Part shown: in pieces, positions 8,323-16,767 of the stretch
Position numbering within the stretch: position 1 is the stretch's first letter
Layout of the letters: each line of letters starts with the position of its first letter
Notes under the pieces: model-generated
Database searches by the model: none
The model's input: only the letters and a program-made list of their open reading frames with translations
Told to the model about the DNA's origin: nothing
DNA from: Oscillospiraceae bacterium
GTDB taxonomy: Bacteria > Bacillota > Clostridia > Oscillospirales > Oscillospiraceae
NCBI GenBank assembly: GCA_902761635.1
Contig: CACWLG010000028.1
Location: forward strand, 1 to 56,029
Direction of reading: 5' to 3'
Length of the DNA stretch: 56,029 nt
Position numbers and translations under genes: made by a program

Positions 8323-9005
8323 ACGCCGTAGTACCCTCCTTCCGAGCTGTCGCCGGTCTTCTCGCCGCTGTCAATGGTGATGACGCGCTTGGAGAAGGCG
8401 TTGACGAGCTCCTTCTCATGGGTTACGACCACGACCGTGGTACCCATCTCGTTGATCTTTTCCAGCAGGAGCATGAGCTCCAGGCTGCGCACGGGGTCAA
8501 GGTTGCCGGTAGGCTCGTCCGCAACGATCATGCGGGGGCTGTTGACCAGGGCGCGGGCAATGGCGACACGCTGCTGCTCGCCGCCGGAGAGCTCGCCCGG
8601 CATTCTCTTTTCGCGGCCATCCAGGCCGACCAGCTCCAGTATGTACGGTACGCGCGTGCGGATCTCCCGGTTGGGGGCGCCGACGACACGCATGGCAAAG
8701 GCCACATTGTCATAAACGTTCATATTCTCGATCAGGCGGTAATCCTGGAACACCACACCGAGGGTCCTGCGCATCTTGGGGAGCTTGCGGCGCTTGATGG
8801 TGCCCATGTCAAAATCGTTGACCACGACCTTGCCGGAGGTGGGGCGCACCTCCCCGGTGATGAGCTTCATGAGCGTCGTCTTGCCGGAGCCGGAGGGACC
8901 CACGAGGAAAACAAACTCGCCGTCCTCGATCGTAAGGCTGACATTGTCGAGCGCAACGGTATTGCTGCTCTCATAGACCTTACGCACATTCTTCATCAAT
9001 ACCAT
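8319..9005 (-). CDS. ftsE: Cell division ATP-binding protein FtsE
   Basis: A 228-residue ABC ATPase. Walker A GPSGSGKTT, Q-loop FQDYRL, signature LSGGEQQR, Walker B MIVADEPTGNLD and the switch His (VVVVTHE) are all intact. It is the first gene of the ftsE-ftsX-M23-M23-S41 operon. A GGAGGATAGACT SD precedes the ATG. A hairpin with CAATTGCCGG arms and a G-run lies upstream (9030-9055). Confidence 0.97.
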   Translation of the reverse strand: MVLMKNVRKVYESSNTVALDNVSLTIEDGEFVFLVGPSGSGKTTLMKLITGEVRPTSGKVVVNDFDMGTIKRRKLPKMRRTLGVVFQDYRLIENMNVYDNVAFAMRVVGAPNREIRTRVPYILELVGLDGREKRMPGELSGGEQQRVAIARALVNSPRMIVADEPTGNLDPVRSLELMLLLEKINEMGTTVVVVTHEKELVNAFSKRVITIDSGEKTGDSSEGGYYGV

Positions 9006-9099
9006 AGTCTATCCTCCAAATAGCTGCAATTGCCGGCGAACTCCGCAATTGGGGGGGCTATTCTTGTATATCATAAAAGGCTGAAGGAGCGCTTAACGC

Positions 9100-10191
9100 T
9101 CAATACTTGCTGTTGAGAGAATCGAGGTACTGCTTGACCATCATAGCCACCTTAAAGACGATGGCGTGATCAAACTCCCGCAGGTCAAGGCCCGTCATCT
9201 TCTTGATCTTTTCCAGGCGGTAGACCAGCGTGTTGCGGTGGACATAGAGCTTTCTTGAGGTCTCGGAGACGTTGAGGTTATTCTCAAAGAAGCGGTTGAT
9301 GGTCTCAAGGGTATCCTCATCCAGCGTCTCGATGGGGTTTTTCTTGAAGACCTCGTTGAGGAACATCTCGCAGAGCGTGGTCGGGAGCTGATAGATGATG
9401 CGCCCGAGGCCGAGGCTCTCATAATTGATGATGGTCTTCTCACTCTCAAAGACGCGGCCCACGTCGATGGCCACCTGGGCCTCCTTATACTTGTCAGCAA
9501 GCTCACGCAGATGGCGGGCGTTGGTGCTCACGCCGATGACGGACTTGATGCCCATTTCCTCCAGGAGCGTGGTCTCGATACTGCGGGCGACCTTCTGCAC
9601 CTCCTCGGGGCAGTTGGCGCTCGGCAGGGCCTTGACCAGGACGATGTCCGTCTCGTTGATATTGAGCACGAAGTCCTTCTGCCGGTCGGGGAAGATGCGC
9701 TGGATAGCCTCGACCGCGGAGACATCCGGGTTTTCCATCTGGCGCACCAGCAGCACGACACGGGGCTCATCCGTCACGAAATGCAGCTCCTTGGCGCGCA
9801 CATACACGTCTCCGGGCAGAATGTTGTCGGAGATGATGTTCTTGATGAAGGCGGCCTTGTTGTGCTTCTCCTCGTAATTGTTCTTGGCCTCGTTGAAGGC
9901 CACGGCGGAGATGGCGCAGATCGTGCGGCTGAGCGCATCGGTCCCCTCCGCGAAGGCGGCATAGTCGAACTTGGCTCCGGGAGAATAGAGGGCATAATAG
10001 GTCCTCGACCCGGTGGTGACGGGCCGCTCGCTCCCGTCAAATTCATACAGGTGAAAATCGTCCAGTCTCGACCCGATCATGGCAAGCTCGCTGCTGGCCA
10101 CGACAAATCCCTGCTCGTCCACGACGCCGATGGTTCTGTCCACCGCGTCCTTCATCTGAATAATCACATTCTGAAATATTCTGCTGGACAT
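9100..10191 (-). CDS. CdaR/PucR-type transcriptional regulator
   Basis: A 363-residue regulator. The N-terminal sensor region (about 1-130) resembles the putative sugar-diacid recognition domain of CdaR (MKDAVDRTIGVVDEQGFVVASS). A GGDEF-like middle segment follows, and a C-terminal PucR-type helix-turn-helix (TSRKLYVHRNTLVYRLEKIKKMTG, split by its turn) lies at about 310-350. The start at 10191 is chosen because GGGAGAGAG lies before it and the family begins MSxRIxQxIxxxMKxxI. PucR relatives often control purine or sugar-acid catabolism, so a link to the purine island is possible but unproven. It has its own promoter at 10389-10417. Confidence 0.88.
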   Translation of the reverse strand: MSSRIFQNVIIQMKDAVDRTIGVVDEQGFVVASSELAMIGSRLDDFHLYEFDGSERPVTTGSRTYYALYSPGAKFDYAAFAEGTDALSRTICAISAVAFNEAKNNYEEKHNKAAFIKNIISDNILPGDVYVRAKELHFVTDEPRVVLLVRQMENPDVSAVEAIQRIFPDRQKDFVLNINETDIVLVKALPSANCPEEVQKVARSIETTLLEEMGIKSVIGVSTNARHLRELADKYKEAQVAIDVGRVFESEKTIINYESLGLGRIIYQLPTTLCEMFLNEVFKKNPIETLDEDTLETINRFFENNLNVSETSRKLYVHRNTLVYRLEKIKKMTGLDLREFDHAIVFKVAMMVKQYLDSLNSKY

Positions 10192-10388
10192 GTTTTCTCT
10201 CTCCCATTCTGCCGCTTGTTCTGCGCCGCTCTCTCCTATTGGCGGTGCGCGGCGGATCGCCCGGATTCCCATTCTCTCTGCTCCGGACCTGTTTTCTTTC
10301 CCAAAAAGATGGCAGGCGTGCCGGGTTTTGAGCAAATTGTCAAATATGCCCTGTCGCCGGGCACCCCCTGCTCAATGCGTCGCCTACC

Positions 10389-10417
10389 ATAATAACGCTT
10401 TTTTATGTAATTATCAA
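10389..10417 (-). promoter_or_regulatory. Putative promoter of the CdaR-like gene
   Basis: On the minus strand TTGATA (10412-10417), 17-bp spacer, TATTAT (10389-10394). The leader to the chosen ATG would be about 190 nt. The AT-rich bases 10395-10500 also serve as the 3' flank of rsuA; I saw no gene in 10192-10504. Confidence 0.6.
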
Positions 10418-10504
10418 TAGAAACAATACGGTTTTTTTGTGAATTTTTTTTGCTTTGTGTTGTTAACGCTCAAAAAACAACTGACAAAAGCTGCTGTTTT
10501 TCGA

Positions 10505-11227
10505 CTATTTGCCGATAGGATATTCCCTCAACACCTTGCACAAATCCGCTTCTTCGAGTTCGTAAAACTCGCCTGCCGCAAGGCTTTCCGGCATCGTGAG
10601 CGCGCCGACCGAGAGTCTGCGCAGCGCTCTCACGGGTTTTCCCCGGGCGGCCAGCATACGCTTGACCTGGTGGTATTTCCCCTCCATCACCGTAACGAAG
10701 CACACGCTGCCGCCCGTGATCTCGAGCTGTGCGGGCAGGCACTGCGTCCCGTCTCCCAGGATGATCCCCGCCCGGAAGGCGCGCACGTCCTCCTCGTCCG
10801 GGATTCCCTCCACCTCGGCCCGGTAACGCTTTTCAACGCCGGACTTCGGGGAGATGACCCGGTGGGCAAAGTCCCCGTCGTTCGTCAGCAGCAAGAGCCC
10901 GCTCGTATCTTTGTCCAGCCTTCCCACCGGGAAGAGGCCGAGGCGCCGGAGCGCCGGCGGCAGCAGGTCCAGCACAGTCTGCTGCTTCCGATCCTCCGTG
11001 ACGCTCAGCACGCCCGCAGGCTTATCCATCATAAAATAGCGGTACTGCCTGTAAAGAAGCGCTTCTCCATCCAGGCATATGTGCTGCGTCCCGGGATCGA
11101 CACGCTTTTCCGGCGCGGTGACGGCAGCGCCGTCGACACTGACCCGGCCGCTGCGGATGATACTGCGCAGCTCGCTGCGGGTAGCAACCCCAAGCTCGGA
11201 GAGCAGTCTGTCCAGTCTCATTGTCAT
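10505..11227 (-). CDS. RsuA/RluB-family pseudouridine synthase
   Basis: A 240-residue enzyme that isomerises a uridine in ribosomal RNA. An N-terminal S4 RNA-binding domain (about 1-48, RLDRLLSELGVATRSELR) is followed by the catalytic domain with GRLDKDTSGLLLLTNDGDF, whose Asp is the nucleophile, and KRYRAEV. The motif KYHQVKRM near the C-terminus is typical of the RsuA subgroup. The start at 11227 has AGAAGGAG about 8 nt upstream. An upstream open frame to 11512 is not supported. The exact target base (16S or 23S) cannot be read from sequence. Confidence 0.93.
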   Translation of the reverse strand: MTMRLDRLLSELGVATRSELRSIIRSGRVSVDGAAVTAPEKRVDPGTQHICLDGEALLYRQYRYFMMDKPAGVLSVTEDRKQQTVLDLLPPALRRLGLFPVGRLDKDTSGLLLLTNDGDFAHRVISPKSGVEKRYRAEVEGIPDEEDVRAFRAGIILGDGTQCLPAQLEITGGSVCFVTVMEGKYHQVKRMLAARGKPVRALRRLSVGALTMPESLAAGEFYELEEADLCKVLREYPIGK

Positions 11228-11381
11228 GCTTGTTCTCCTTCTGCCGGGATTGCAGGCAGTTTGGCAATCGCCGGCGGTCATAGTCTCGGCAGCGGCGGAA
11301 TAGGATGTTCCATGAGGCGGCCACGGATCTGCCGCGCGAAGGCCGCCCTCCGACAGACCGCGCGGCGGAATGGAGAAGGCT

Positions 11382-11864
11382 ATGGCACAGAAAACCCGTG
11401 GATTCACGCGAAAAAAGGCGCTGACGTTTCTTCTGATCTGCGGCATCATCCTGCTGCTGATCTTCACGGCGCACAGTGTTTTCGGAAAAGAGAAGCCATT
11501 GGATCTCAACACGCCCGAAGGCCGCGAGGCCTATCTCAACTCCCTCGGCTGGGAGATCGACCGGGACAGCGAGAGCTTCCGCAGCGTCCTGGTCCCTCAG
11601 AAGCTGGAGGGGATCATGGCCCAATACAACAAGATCCAGCTCAGGCAGGGCTACGACCTGAATAAGCATCTCGGCGAGAGCTGCCGGCAATACTGCTACG
11701 ATGTCACAAACTATCCCGGAGGTGCGGGTAAGGTCATCGTCTCACTCTATCTGCAGGATGGAAAAATCATCGCCGGGGATGTCCACTCCACTGCGGTCAA
11801 CGGCTTCATGCACGGGCTGAGCCGCACGGACGTGAGCCCCAGTCCCGGCCCGACAGCGCAGTAG
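11382..11864 (+). CDS. Membrane-anchored DUF4830-like protein
   Basis: A 160-residue protein with one N-terminal membrane segment (about 14-34) and an outside domain. The domain contains SLGWEIDRDSES, ESCRQYCYDVTNYPGG and VIVSLYLQDGKIIAGDVHST, a pattern I associate with clostridial DUF4830. The function is unknown. The start at 11382 is preferred (GGAGAAGGCT before it) over an in-frame ATG at 11370. It diverges from rsuA and is followed by a strong bidirectional terminator. Confidence 0.75.
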   Translation: MAQKTRGFTRKKALTFLLICGIILLLIFTAHSVFGKEKPLDLNTPEGREAYLNSLGWEIDRDSESFRSVLVPQKLEGIMAQYNKIQLRQGYDLNKHLGESCRQYCYDVTNYPGGAGKVIVSLYLQDGKIIAGDVHSTAVNGFMHGLSRTDVSPSPGPTAQ

Positions 11865-11871
11865 ACACCGA

Positions 11872-11900
11872 AAATCCACGGAACACGTGTCCGTGGATTT
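11872..11900. terminator. Bidirectional intrinsic terminator
   Basis: AAATCCACGGA (11872-11882) pairs perfectly with TCCGTGGATTT (11890-11900) around a 7-nt loop. It separates the convergent DUF4830 gene and asnA. Confidence 0.85.
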
Positions 11901-11914
11901 CCGTATTCATTCGG

Positions 11915-12928
11915 TTACAGCAGCATCACGCCGGCCTTTTCACAGGTCTCTTCCGTTTCCTTATCCCAGATGGAGGCCTGCACCTCGCCGATATGCGCCT
12001 TGCCAAGAAGAAGCATTGACACGCGCGACTGGCCCACGCCGCCGCCGATGGTCAGAGGCAGTTCCCCTGCCAGCAGGGCCTTGTGATAGGGGAGCTTGCG
12101 CCGCTCGTCACAGCCGGCAAGCCGGAGCTGGCGGCCGAGCGATTCCGGGTCAACCCGGATGCCCATGGAGGAGATCTCCATGGCGCAGCCCAGCAGATCG
12201 TCCCAGAACATGATGTCCCCGTTGAGCTCCCAGTCGTCATAGTCGGGTGCGCGTCCGTCATGCTTTTGGCCTGACTTGAGAGTCTTGCCGATGCCGATGA
12301 TGAAGACAGTCCTGTGTTCCTTCACATAAGCATTCTCCCGCTGCTTGGGCGTAAGCTCGGGATACATGTCCTCAAGCTGCTGGGTAGTCACAAAGCTCAC
12401 GCGCTTTTCCAGCTTCGGCAGTACCGCGAGCTGGGGGTAGATGGCCTGCATGGTGCTCTGCGTGTCGCAGATGGCGGTGACGATATCCATGACCGTGAGC
12501 TTGAGATAGTCAAGGTTCCGGTTCTCCGGCAGGATGACCTTTTCCCAGTCCCACTGATCCACATAGACGGAATGGAGATTGTCCAGCTCGTCCTCGTCCC
12601 GGCGGATGGCATTCATATCGGTGTAGATGCCCTTGCCCGGCCAGAAGCTGTAGCGCTTGAGCGCCATGCGCTTCCACTTGGCCAGGGACTGCACCACCTC
12701 GGCACGGGCGTCGGCATGCAGGATGTCAAAGGAGACCGGCCGCTCATAGCCGTTGAGGTTGTCGTTCAGGCCGGAATTTTCGTCCACGAACAGCGGCGCC
12801 GAAACCCGGTACAGGTCCAGCTTCGCGCCGAGATTGTCAGCGAAAATGCGCTTGAGCAGGCTGATGGCCTTTTGGGTGTCATAGATGGACAGCAGGCTCT
12901 TGTAGCCCTCGGGGATGTAAGTATGCAT
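11915..12928 (-). CDS. asnA: Aspartate--ammonia ligase (asparagine synthetase A)
   Basis: A 337-residue cytoplasmic enzyme making asparagine from aspartate, ammonia and ATP. It is related to class II aminoacyl-tRNA synthetases. Recognised by the family strings GLNDNLNGYERPVSFD, DQWDWEKVI and the C-terminal GGGVGQSRVSMLLL. The length equals E. coli AsnA within a few residues. GGAGGCGATATAC precedes the ATG. The DUF4364 gene ends 39 bp upstream and may be co-transcribed. Confidence 0.96.
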   Translation of the reverse strand: MHTYIPEGYKSLLSIYDTQKAISLLKRIFADNLGAKLDLYRVSAPLFVDENSGLNDNLNGYERPVSFDILHADARAEVVQSLAKWKRMALKRYSFWPGKGIYTDMNAIRRDEDELDNLHSVYVDQWDWEKVILPENRNLDYLKLTVMDIVTAICDTQSTMQAIYPQLAVLPKLEKRVSFVTTQQLEDMYPELTPKQRENAYVKEHRTVFIIGIGKTLKSGQKHDGRAPDYDDWELNGDIMFWDDLLGCAMEISSMGIRVDPESLGRQLRLAGCDERRKLPYHKALLAGELPLTIGGGVGQSRVSMLLLGKAHIGEVQASIWDKETEETCEKAGVMLL

Positions 12929-12967
12929 GTATATCGCCTCCGTTGGAATGGACGCAAAAATGCCGAA

Positions 12968-13492
12968 TCATTCACTCAGCATTTCAACGATACGCTGGTA
13001 ATAACGCTCCGCGCCTTTGCGAAAGTTCTTTTCAATTTTTTTGGCCTGCTCCTCGCCGCCGCACAGAAGCTGCAGGCGGATCACATCGCCCTCACCGTCG
13101 GACATGGCGAGCGAGACATAGCAGCCGTCCTTCTCCATGCGGTGCTCGGCCTTGATCATGGCCTGGCGTCTCAGGCGCTCCCGCTCCGGGGTCAGCAGCT
13201 TGACGGCTTTTGTACGCACGGAATAGGGGATGCTGGTCTCCACAAGGTCCACGTTTTTCGCGCCCTTGTCGGTGATGCAGAAGCCCTCCTCATTCTCAGC
13301 GACCAGGCCGTTTTGTATGAGCTCATCCAGGCAGTCAGTATAATCGAAGTAACCGAAGCCGTCATCACAGGAGCGGCACAGATCGCTCAGCACGTTCGGG
13401 TCCACCACGCCGGGCAGACGGCGCAGGATAAAGAGGATCAGGATCTTGATATCCAGCTCTTCATGAATAAAACCGAGATGGTCCATGCCCAA
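12968..13492 (-). CDS. DUF4364 family protein
   Basis: A 174-residue soluble protein conserved in Clostridia. The N-terminal part (about 10-80) looks like a winged helix of the transcription-regulator type (LDIKILILFILRRLPGVVDPNVLSDLC...); the C-terminal half is alpha/beta (CYVSLAMSDGEGDVIRLQLLCGG). No catalytic motif is visible. It precedes asnA by 39 bp and has a good promoter. A second Met at position 3 is an alternative start. Confidence 0.85.
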   Translation of the reverse strand: MGMDHLGFIHEELDIKILILFILRRLPGVVDPNVLSDLCRSCDDGFGYFDYTDCLDELIQNGLVAENEEGFCITDKGAKNVDLVETSIPYSVRTKAVKLLTPERERLRRQAMIKAEHRMEKDGCYVSLAMSDGEGDVIRLQLLCGGEEQAKKIEKNFRKGAERYYQRIVEMLSE

Positions 13493-13522
13493 ATCCCCTC
13501 CTCATTCAAATCGAACTACTGT

Positions 13523-13551
13523 ATTATACACAGTTGCCCCGGCCTTTTCAA
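13523..13551 (-). promoter_or_regulatory. Promoter of the DUF4364 gene
   Basis: On the minus strand TTGAAA (13546-13551), a 17-bp spacer and a perfect TATAAT (13523-13528). The start codon is only about 30 bp downstream, so the leader is short. Confidence 0.75.
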
Positions 13552-13691
13552 GTCTTCTTTTCCCACACGCACGCCGCCCATTGCTTCCGTATCCAGGTGC
13601 GCAGCTCCGCTTCGTGAGGTGTCCCCGCAGGCGGCACCGTTTTTTTCAGTCTCTCCGTGTTGGTACGCGCCGTATTCTGTACGGCCAGGGC

Positions 13692-14313
13692 TTATGCCTG
13701 CGGCTGCATGGCTGTTCTGTCTGACAGTGTCGGTTTCTCCGTTGCCGCGGGCTGCGGGGACGGCACAACGCCGCCATCCTCCAGCGCTCCGCACACACGG
13801 CAGACACGCACACTGCCGGGCTCCGCCTGCATCCAGTCATGGCCTGTGGCCGGGATCTCCTCCTGTGCAGTCAGTACTTCACCGCAGACGGAGCAGTGCT
13901 TTCCTTCCGTCAGGCCCGCCTTCGTGCATGTTGCCTCCACCGCGGGATCCATGACCTCGGTATGGCCCAGCGCAGGGATCTCCTCCTGTGCAGTCAGTAC
14001 TTCACCGCAGACGGAGCAGTGCTTTCCTTCCGTCAGGCCCGCCTTCGTGCATGTTGCCTCCACTGCGGGATCTATGACCTCGGTATGGCCCAGCGCAGGG
14101 ATCTCCTCCTGTGCAGTCAGCACTTCGCTGCAGACGGAGCAGTGCTTTCCTTCCGTCAAGCCCGCCTAGGGGATCCCCTTTTGTCTTTCCGCACGTGCTG
14201 CATGTGGCAGGCTCGGTACAGGTAGCCGGCTTCATATCGTGCTTCCAATGGCTCGTCGCCACGAGCAGCAACACCAGTACGATCGCCAGCAGAATGATAA
14301 GCATGCGTTTCAT
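13692..14313 (-). pseudogene. Frame-broken exported CxxC-repeat protein
   Basis: The 5' frame (14313 downward) encodes a signal anchor (MKRMLIILLAIVLVLLLVATS) and a start of a Cys-rich domain (TCTEPATCSTCGKTKGDP). Around 14165-14170 the coding frame shifts, and the other frame has an in-frame TAG exactly where sister repeats have AAG (Lys). The shifted frame continues with three 41-residue repeats (GLTEGKHCSVCGEVLTAQEE...) and a Pro-rich end. The break sits at a GGGGATCCCC palindrome at the repeat junction, so a repeat-mediated deletion is the simplest cause. Intact relatives in gut Clostridia are secreted and uncharacterised. As written, the product would be a short peptide or depend on frameshifting. 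Confidence 0.75.
13852..14167 (-). repeat. Tandem 123-bp coding repeats
   Basis: Repeat units begin at 13852, 13975 and 14098, a period of exactly 123 bp (41 codons); the last is partial. Units are almost identical in DNA, which indicates recent duplication or gene conversion. Each unit encodes HCSVCGEV and ATCTKAGL, two Cys-containing blocks that could form a small zinc-ribbon-like module. Confidence 0.9.
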
Positions 14314-14464
14314 TTCTGTTTCTCCTTCCCAACTAAAATAAAAACCGATTTCTTTGTCGCTATTTTATCACGCCCGGGCTCACAAGTAAAGAAGGGATCT
14401 TTTTTACACCAATGCCGGGGAGCGCGCATACACTGTAGTGAATACCGGAACAGGAGGTATCTGT

Positions 14465-15250
14465 ATGGCCGACAGAGTTACGGCCGGGCCAAAGGAAAGC
14501 CCGGCGTCCATTCGGGAAGCCGTCTGCGTCAATACGCGCAAGATTTTTGACAGCTGCCGTGACAAGGACTGCGTGGACGATCTGCGCGTCTATCCCACCG
14601 AGAGATCCCAGAGCTACATAGAAAACGCCCTGAGTATCCGTCCGAAAAGCGCAAAGCTTCTGAGTGTCAACGTGAGTGTAGAGCCGGTGAGCTTTAACCG
14701 AGGCTACTACACCGTAGACTGCACCTATTTCTACTCTATCAGCGGTGAGACCTTCCCTGCCGCGGAGACCGTCACGGGCCTGTGTGTGTTTGACAAGCGC
14801 GTCATGCTCTTCGGCAGCGTCGGCAGCGTGCGCACCTACAGCTCCGACGGCAGCACAGAGGGCGGGGACGATCTGCCGGTGGCGGTGGTGAGCGCGGTGG
14901 ACCCCATCTGCCTGCACTGCCGCCTCAGCGATGCCGAGACCGTGATCGCAACCGAACTTGAGCACCGCAGCATCCCTGAAGAGATCCGCGGGGCGTTCGA
15001 CGAAAAGCTCATCTTCAACGACACCGCGCGCCGCTGGTTTGCCACCATGGGCCAGTTCAGCATCATCCGCCTTGAGCGGGATACCCAGTTTGTCGTCCCC
15101 GCCTACGACTACTACATGCCGGAAAAGGAGTGCCCCGGCACCATCACGGACGATCCCTGCACGCTCTTCAGCCGTATCCACTTCCCGGTGGAGGAGTTTT
15201 TCCCGCCCGACAGCATCAGCGAGGCCGAGGATTACCGCAGTCTCAAATGA
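14465..15250 (+). CDS. Conserved clostridial protein of unknown function
   Basis: A 261-residue soluble protein. The pattern AVCVNTRKIFDSCRDKDCVDDLRVY near the N-terminus (about 22-46) with closely spaced cysteines recalls a family of uncharacterised clostridial proteins; I cannot name a domain. There is no signal peptide or membrane segment. The middle is beta-rich (LLSVNVSVEPVSFNRGYYTVD). The start at 14465 has a perfect AGGAGG 7 nt before it; an in-frame ATG at 14438 is less likely. It is monocistronic and ends at a clear terminator. Confidence 0.8.
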   Translation: MADRVTAGPKESPASIREAVCVNTRKIFDSCRDKDCVDDLRVYPTERSQSYIENALSIRPKSAKLLSVNVSVEPVSFNRGYYTVDCTYFYSISGETFPAAETVTGLCVFDKRVMLFGSVGSVRTYSSDGSTEGGDDLPVAVVSAVDPICLHCRLSDAETVIATELEHRSIPEEIRGAFDEKLIFNDTARRWFATMGQFSIIRLERDTQFVVPAYDYYMPEKECPGTITDDPCTLFSRIHFPVEEFFPPDSISEAEDYRSLK

Positions 15251-15253
15251 GCA

Positions 15254-15275
15254 AAGCCGCCCAAAAGGGCGGCCT
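15254..15275. terminator. Bidirectional terminator
   Basis: GCCGCCC (15256-15262) and GGGCGGC (15267-15273) pair around AAAA, separating the convergent 14465-15250 gene and mtnN. Confidence 0.75.
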
Positions 15276-15291
15276 TGTCGTATTGACAGCA

Positions 15292-16041
15292 TCAGCTGTG
15301 GAAATTTTCCAGCATGTCGATGACAATTGCGGCAGAACGGCGGGCAACGGCATCGGCAAAGGCGGAGAAGGAAACCTTCCCGCTGTCGTCAGCCTTATCC
15401 GAAATGGCGCGGATGATGACGAACGGCACTTCGTTGAGACTGCATGCCTGGGCGACGGCTGCGCCTTCCATCTCGCAGCAGAGGCCGCCATGGTGTTCAA
15501 CAATAGACTGTTTTTTTGCATGCCCTGCGATGAACTGGTCGCCGGAGCAGATGCGCCCCTCAAAGACCTGCACATTTGCCGCAACCTTCTTCGCAGCCCG
15601 CAGCGCCTTTTTCCGCAGCTCGGGGTCGGCCCTGGTGGCGCCTTGAGCAGGTTCCCCTTCTGCAAGGCTGAGACCGCCGAGGTCAAAGTCATGCTGCACC
15701 GTATCCGTGGATATGATGATATCCCCCAGGTTCACATGCTTGTCGAGCGCTCCGGCTACGCCGATGTTGATGACCTGCTCCACCCCGTAGCGCAGAATCA
15801 GCGTCTGGGTGCAGATGGCGGCATTGACCTTGCCGACGCCGCACCTCACCAGTACCAGCGGATGCCTGTTGATGTATCCCTGGTAAAAAACCATGCCTGC
15901 GATGGTCGCCGTCTGCAGGACCTGCATGGCGTCCCGGAGAAGGCTGATCTCGCTCTCCATGGCGCCGATCACACCGGTGACCTTCTCCTGGCTCAGCTCC
16001 GGGATATGCTTGTCAAATATGATATCGTCAATCTTAAACAT
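15292..16041 (-). CDS. mtnN: 5'-methylthioadenosine/S-adenosylhomocysteine nucleosidase
   Basis: A 249-residue cytoplasmic enzyme that releases adenine from MTA and SAH. The motifs are in order: GAMESEI (substrate Glu), GVAGALD, CCEMEGAAVAQ (ribose-binding Met-Glu) and IRAISDKADD (catalytic Asp). It carries an N-terminal extension of about 20 residues compared with E. coli Pfs. It recycles the products of SAM use, including radical SAM enzymes such as the one at 43793-45088. Confidence 0.95.
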   Translation of the reverse strand: MFKIDDIIFDKHIPELSQEKVTGVIGAMESEISLLRDAMQVLQTATIAGMVFYQGYINRHPLVLVRCGVGKVNAAICTQTLILRYGVEQVINIGVAGALDKHVNLGDIIISTDTVQHDFDLGGLSLAEGEPAQGATRADPELRKKALRAAKKVAANVQVFEGRICSGDQFIAGHAKKQSIVEHHGGLCCEMEGAAVAQACSLNEVPFVIIRAISDKADDSGKVSFSAFADAVARRSAAIVIDMLENFHS

Positions 16042-16063
16042 CGTTCTACCTCACCTCATAAAC

Positions 16064-16630
16064 TCAAGCGTCTCTGCGCACACCCGGGATCCGGGGCCGG
16101 AGACGATATTCATACAGGATTGCAAGATTGCCAAGGGCCACATCATAGATCAGCATGGACACGATCAGCAGCACATAAAAGCCGATCCCCGCAATTTTGC
16201 CGAGTTCCTCCAGCTCCTCCATGCCGATATCAAGGCCGAACACATACCAGATGAGCCCGTACATCAGCGCAATGGCCGCCGTGAAAAACAGAAGCTTTGA
16301 GAAAAAGGACAGTGCCTTCGGACGTATCCTGTCAAAGCCGCGCTTGAGGATCGGGTAGAAGCCGAGGAACAGGTAGAAAAAAGCGGCCTCCTTGTCTGCC
16401 GACAGGATCATGGACAGCACCGCCGTCACGATCCATACCATCCAGGCCCATTTTACGCCGCACTCGCGCATGACCGGGATCAACAGCACACCGGTCAGCA
16501 GCGGCGAGCAGTAGGTCATGACCGGGATCAGCCCGCCCGTCATCATCAGCACGACCCCCAGCGCCGCCATCAGGCTGCAAAACGCCACAAGAAAGCTGGG
16601 GCTGTATTGTGTTTTGGATTCGTTTTTCAT
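16064..16630 (-). CDS. Multi-pass membrane protein, possibly ECF S-component-like
   Basis: A 188-residue protein with about five hydrophobic segments (roughly 12-35, 42-52, 61-77, 107-128, 145-165). Size, topology and the N-terminal string FCSLMAALGVVLMMTGG resemble substrate-binding (S) components of energy-coupling-factor vitamin transporters, but I see no diagnostic motif, so the family is uncertain. It lies just upstream of mtnN and may be co-transcribed with it. Confidence 0.6.
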   Translation of the reverse strand: MKNESKTQYSPSFLVAFCSLMAALGVVLMMTGGLIPVMTYCSPLLTGVLLIPVMRECGVKWAWMVWIVTAVLSMILSADKEAAFFYLFLGFYPILKRGFDRIRPKALSFFSKLLFFTAAIALMYGLIWYVFGLDIGMEELEELGKIAGIGFYVLLIVSMLIYDVALGNLAILYEYRLRPRIPGVRRDA

Positions 16631-16767
16631 GGTCTCTTTCCGGTATCTTTTTTCTCATCATATTATACAGACCGCCGCTTGTCAAGCATCCTTTCCCGTC
16701 CCTGCAAGGCGTCAAAAAGGAGGGGCGCCCGGTCGGGTACCCCTCCTGTGACATACGCTTTGAAAGC

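Noticed and set aside
13852-14167. Regular repeats that could suggest a CRISPR array
   Set aside because: The 123-bp units are fully repeated without unique spacers and encode a protein repeat.
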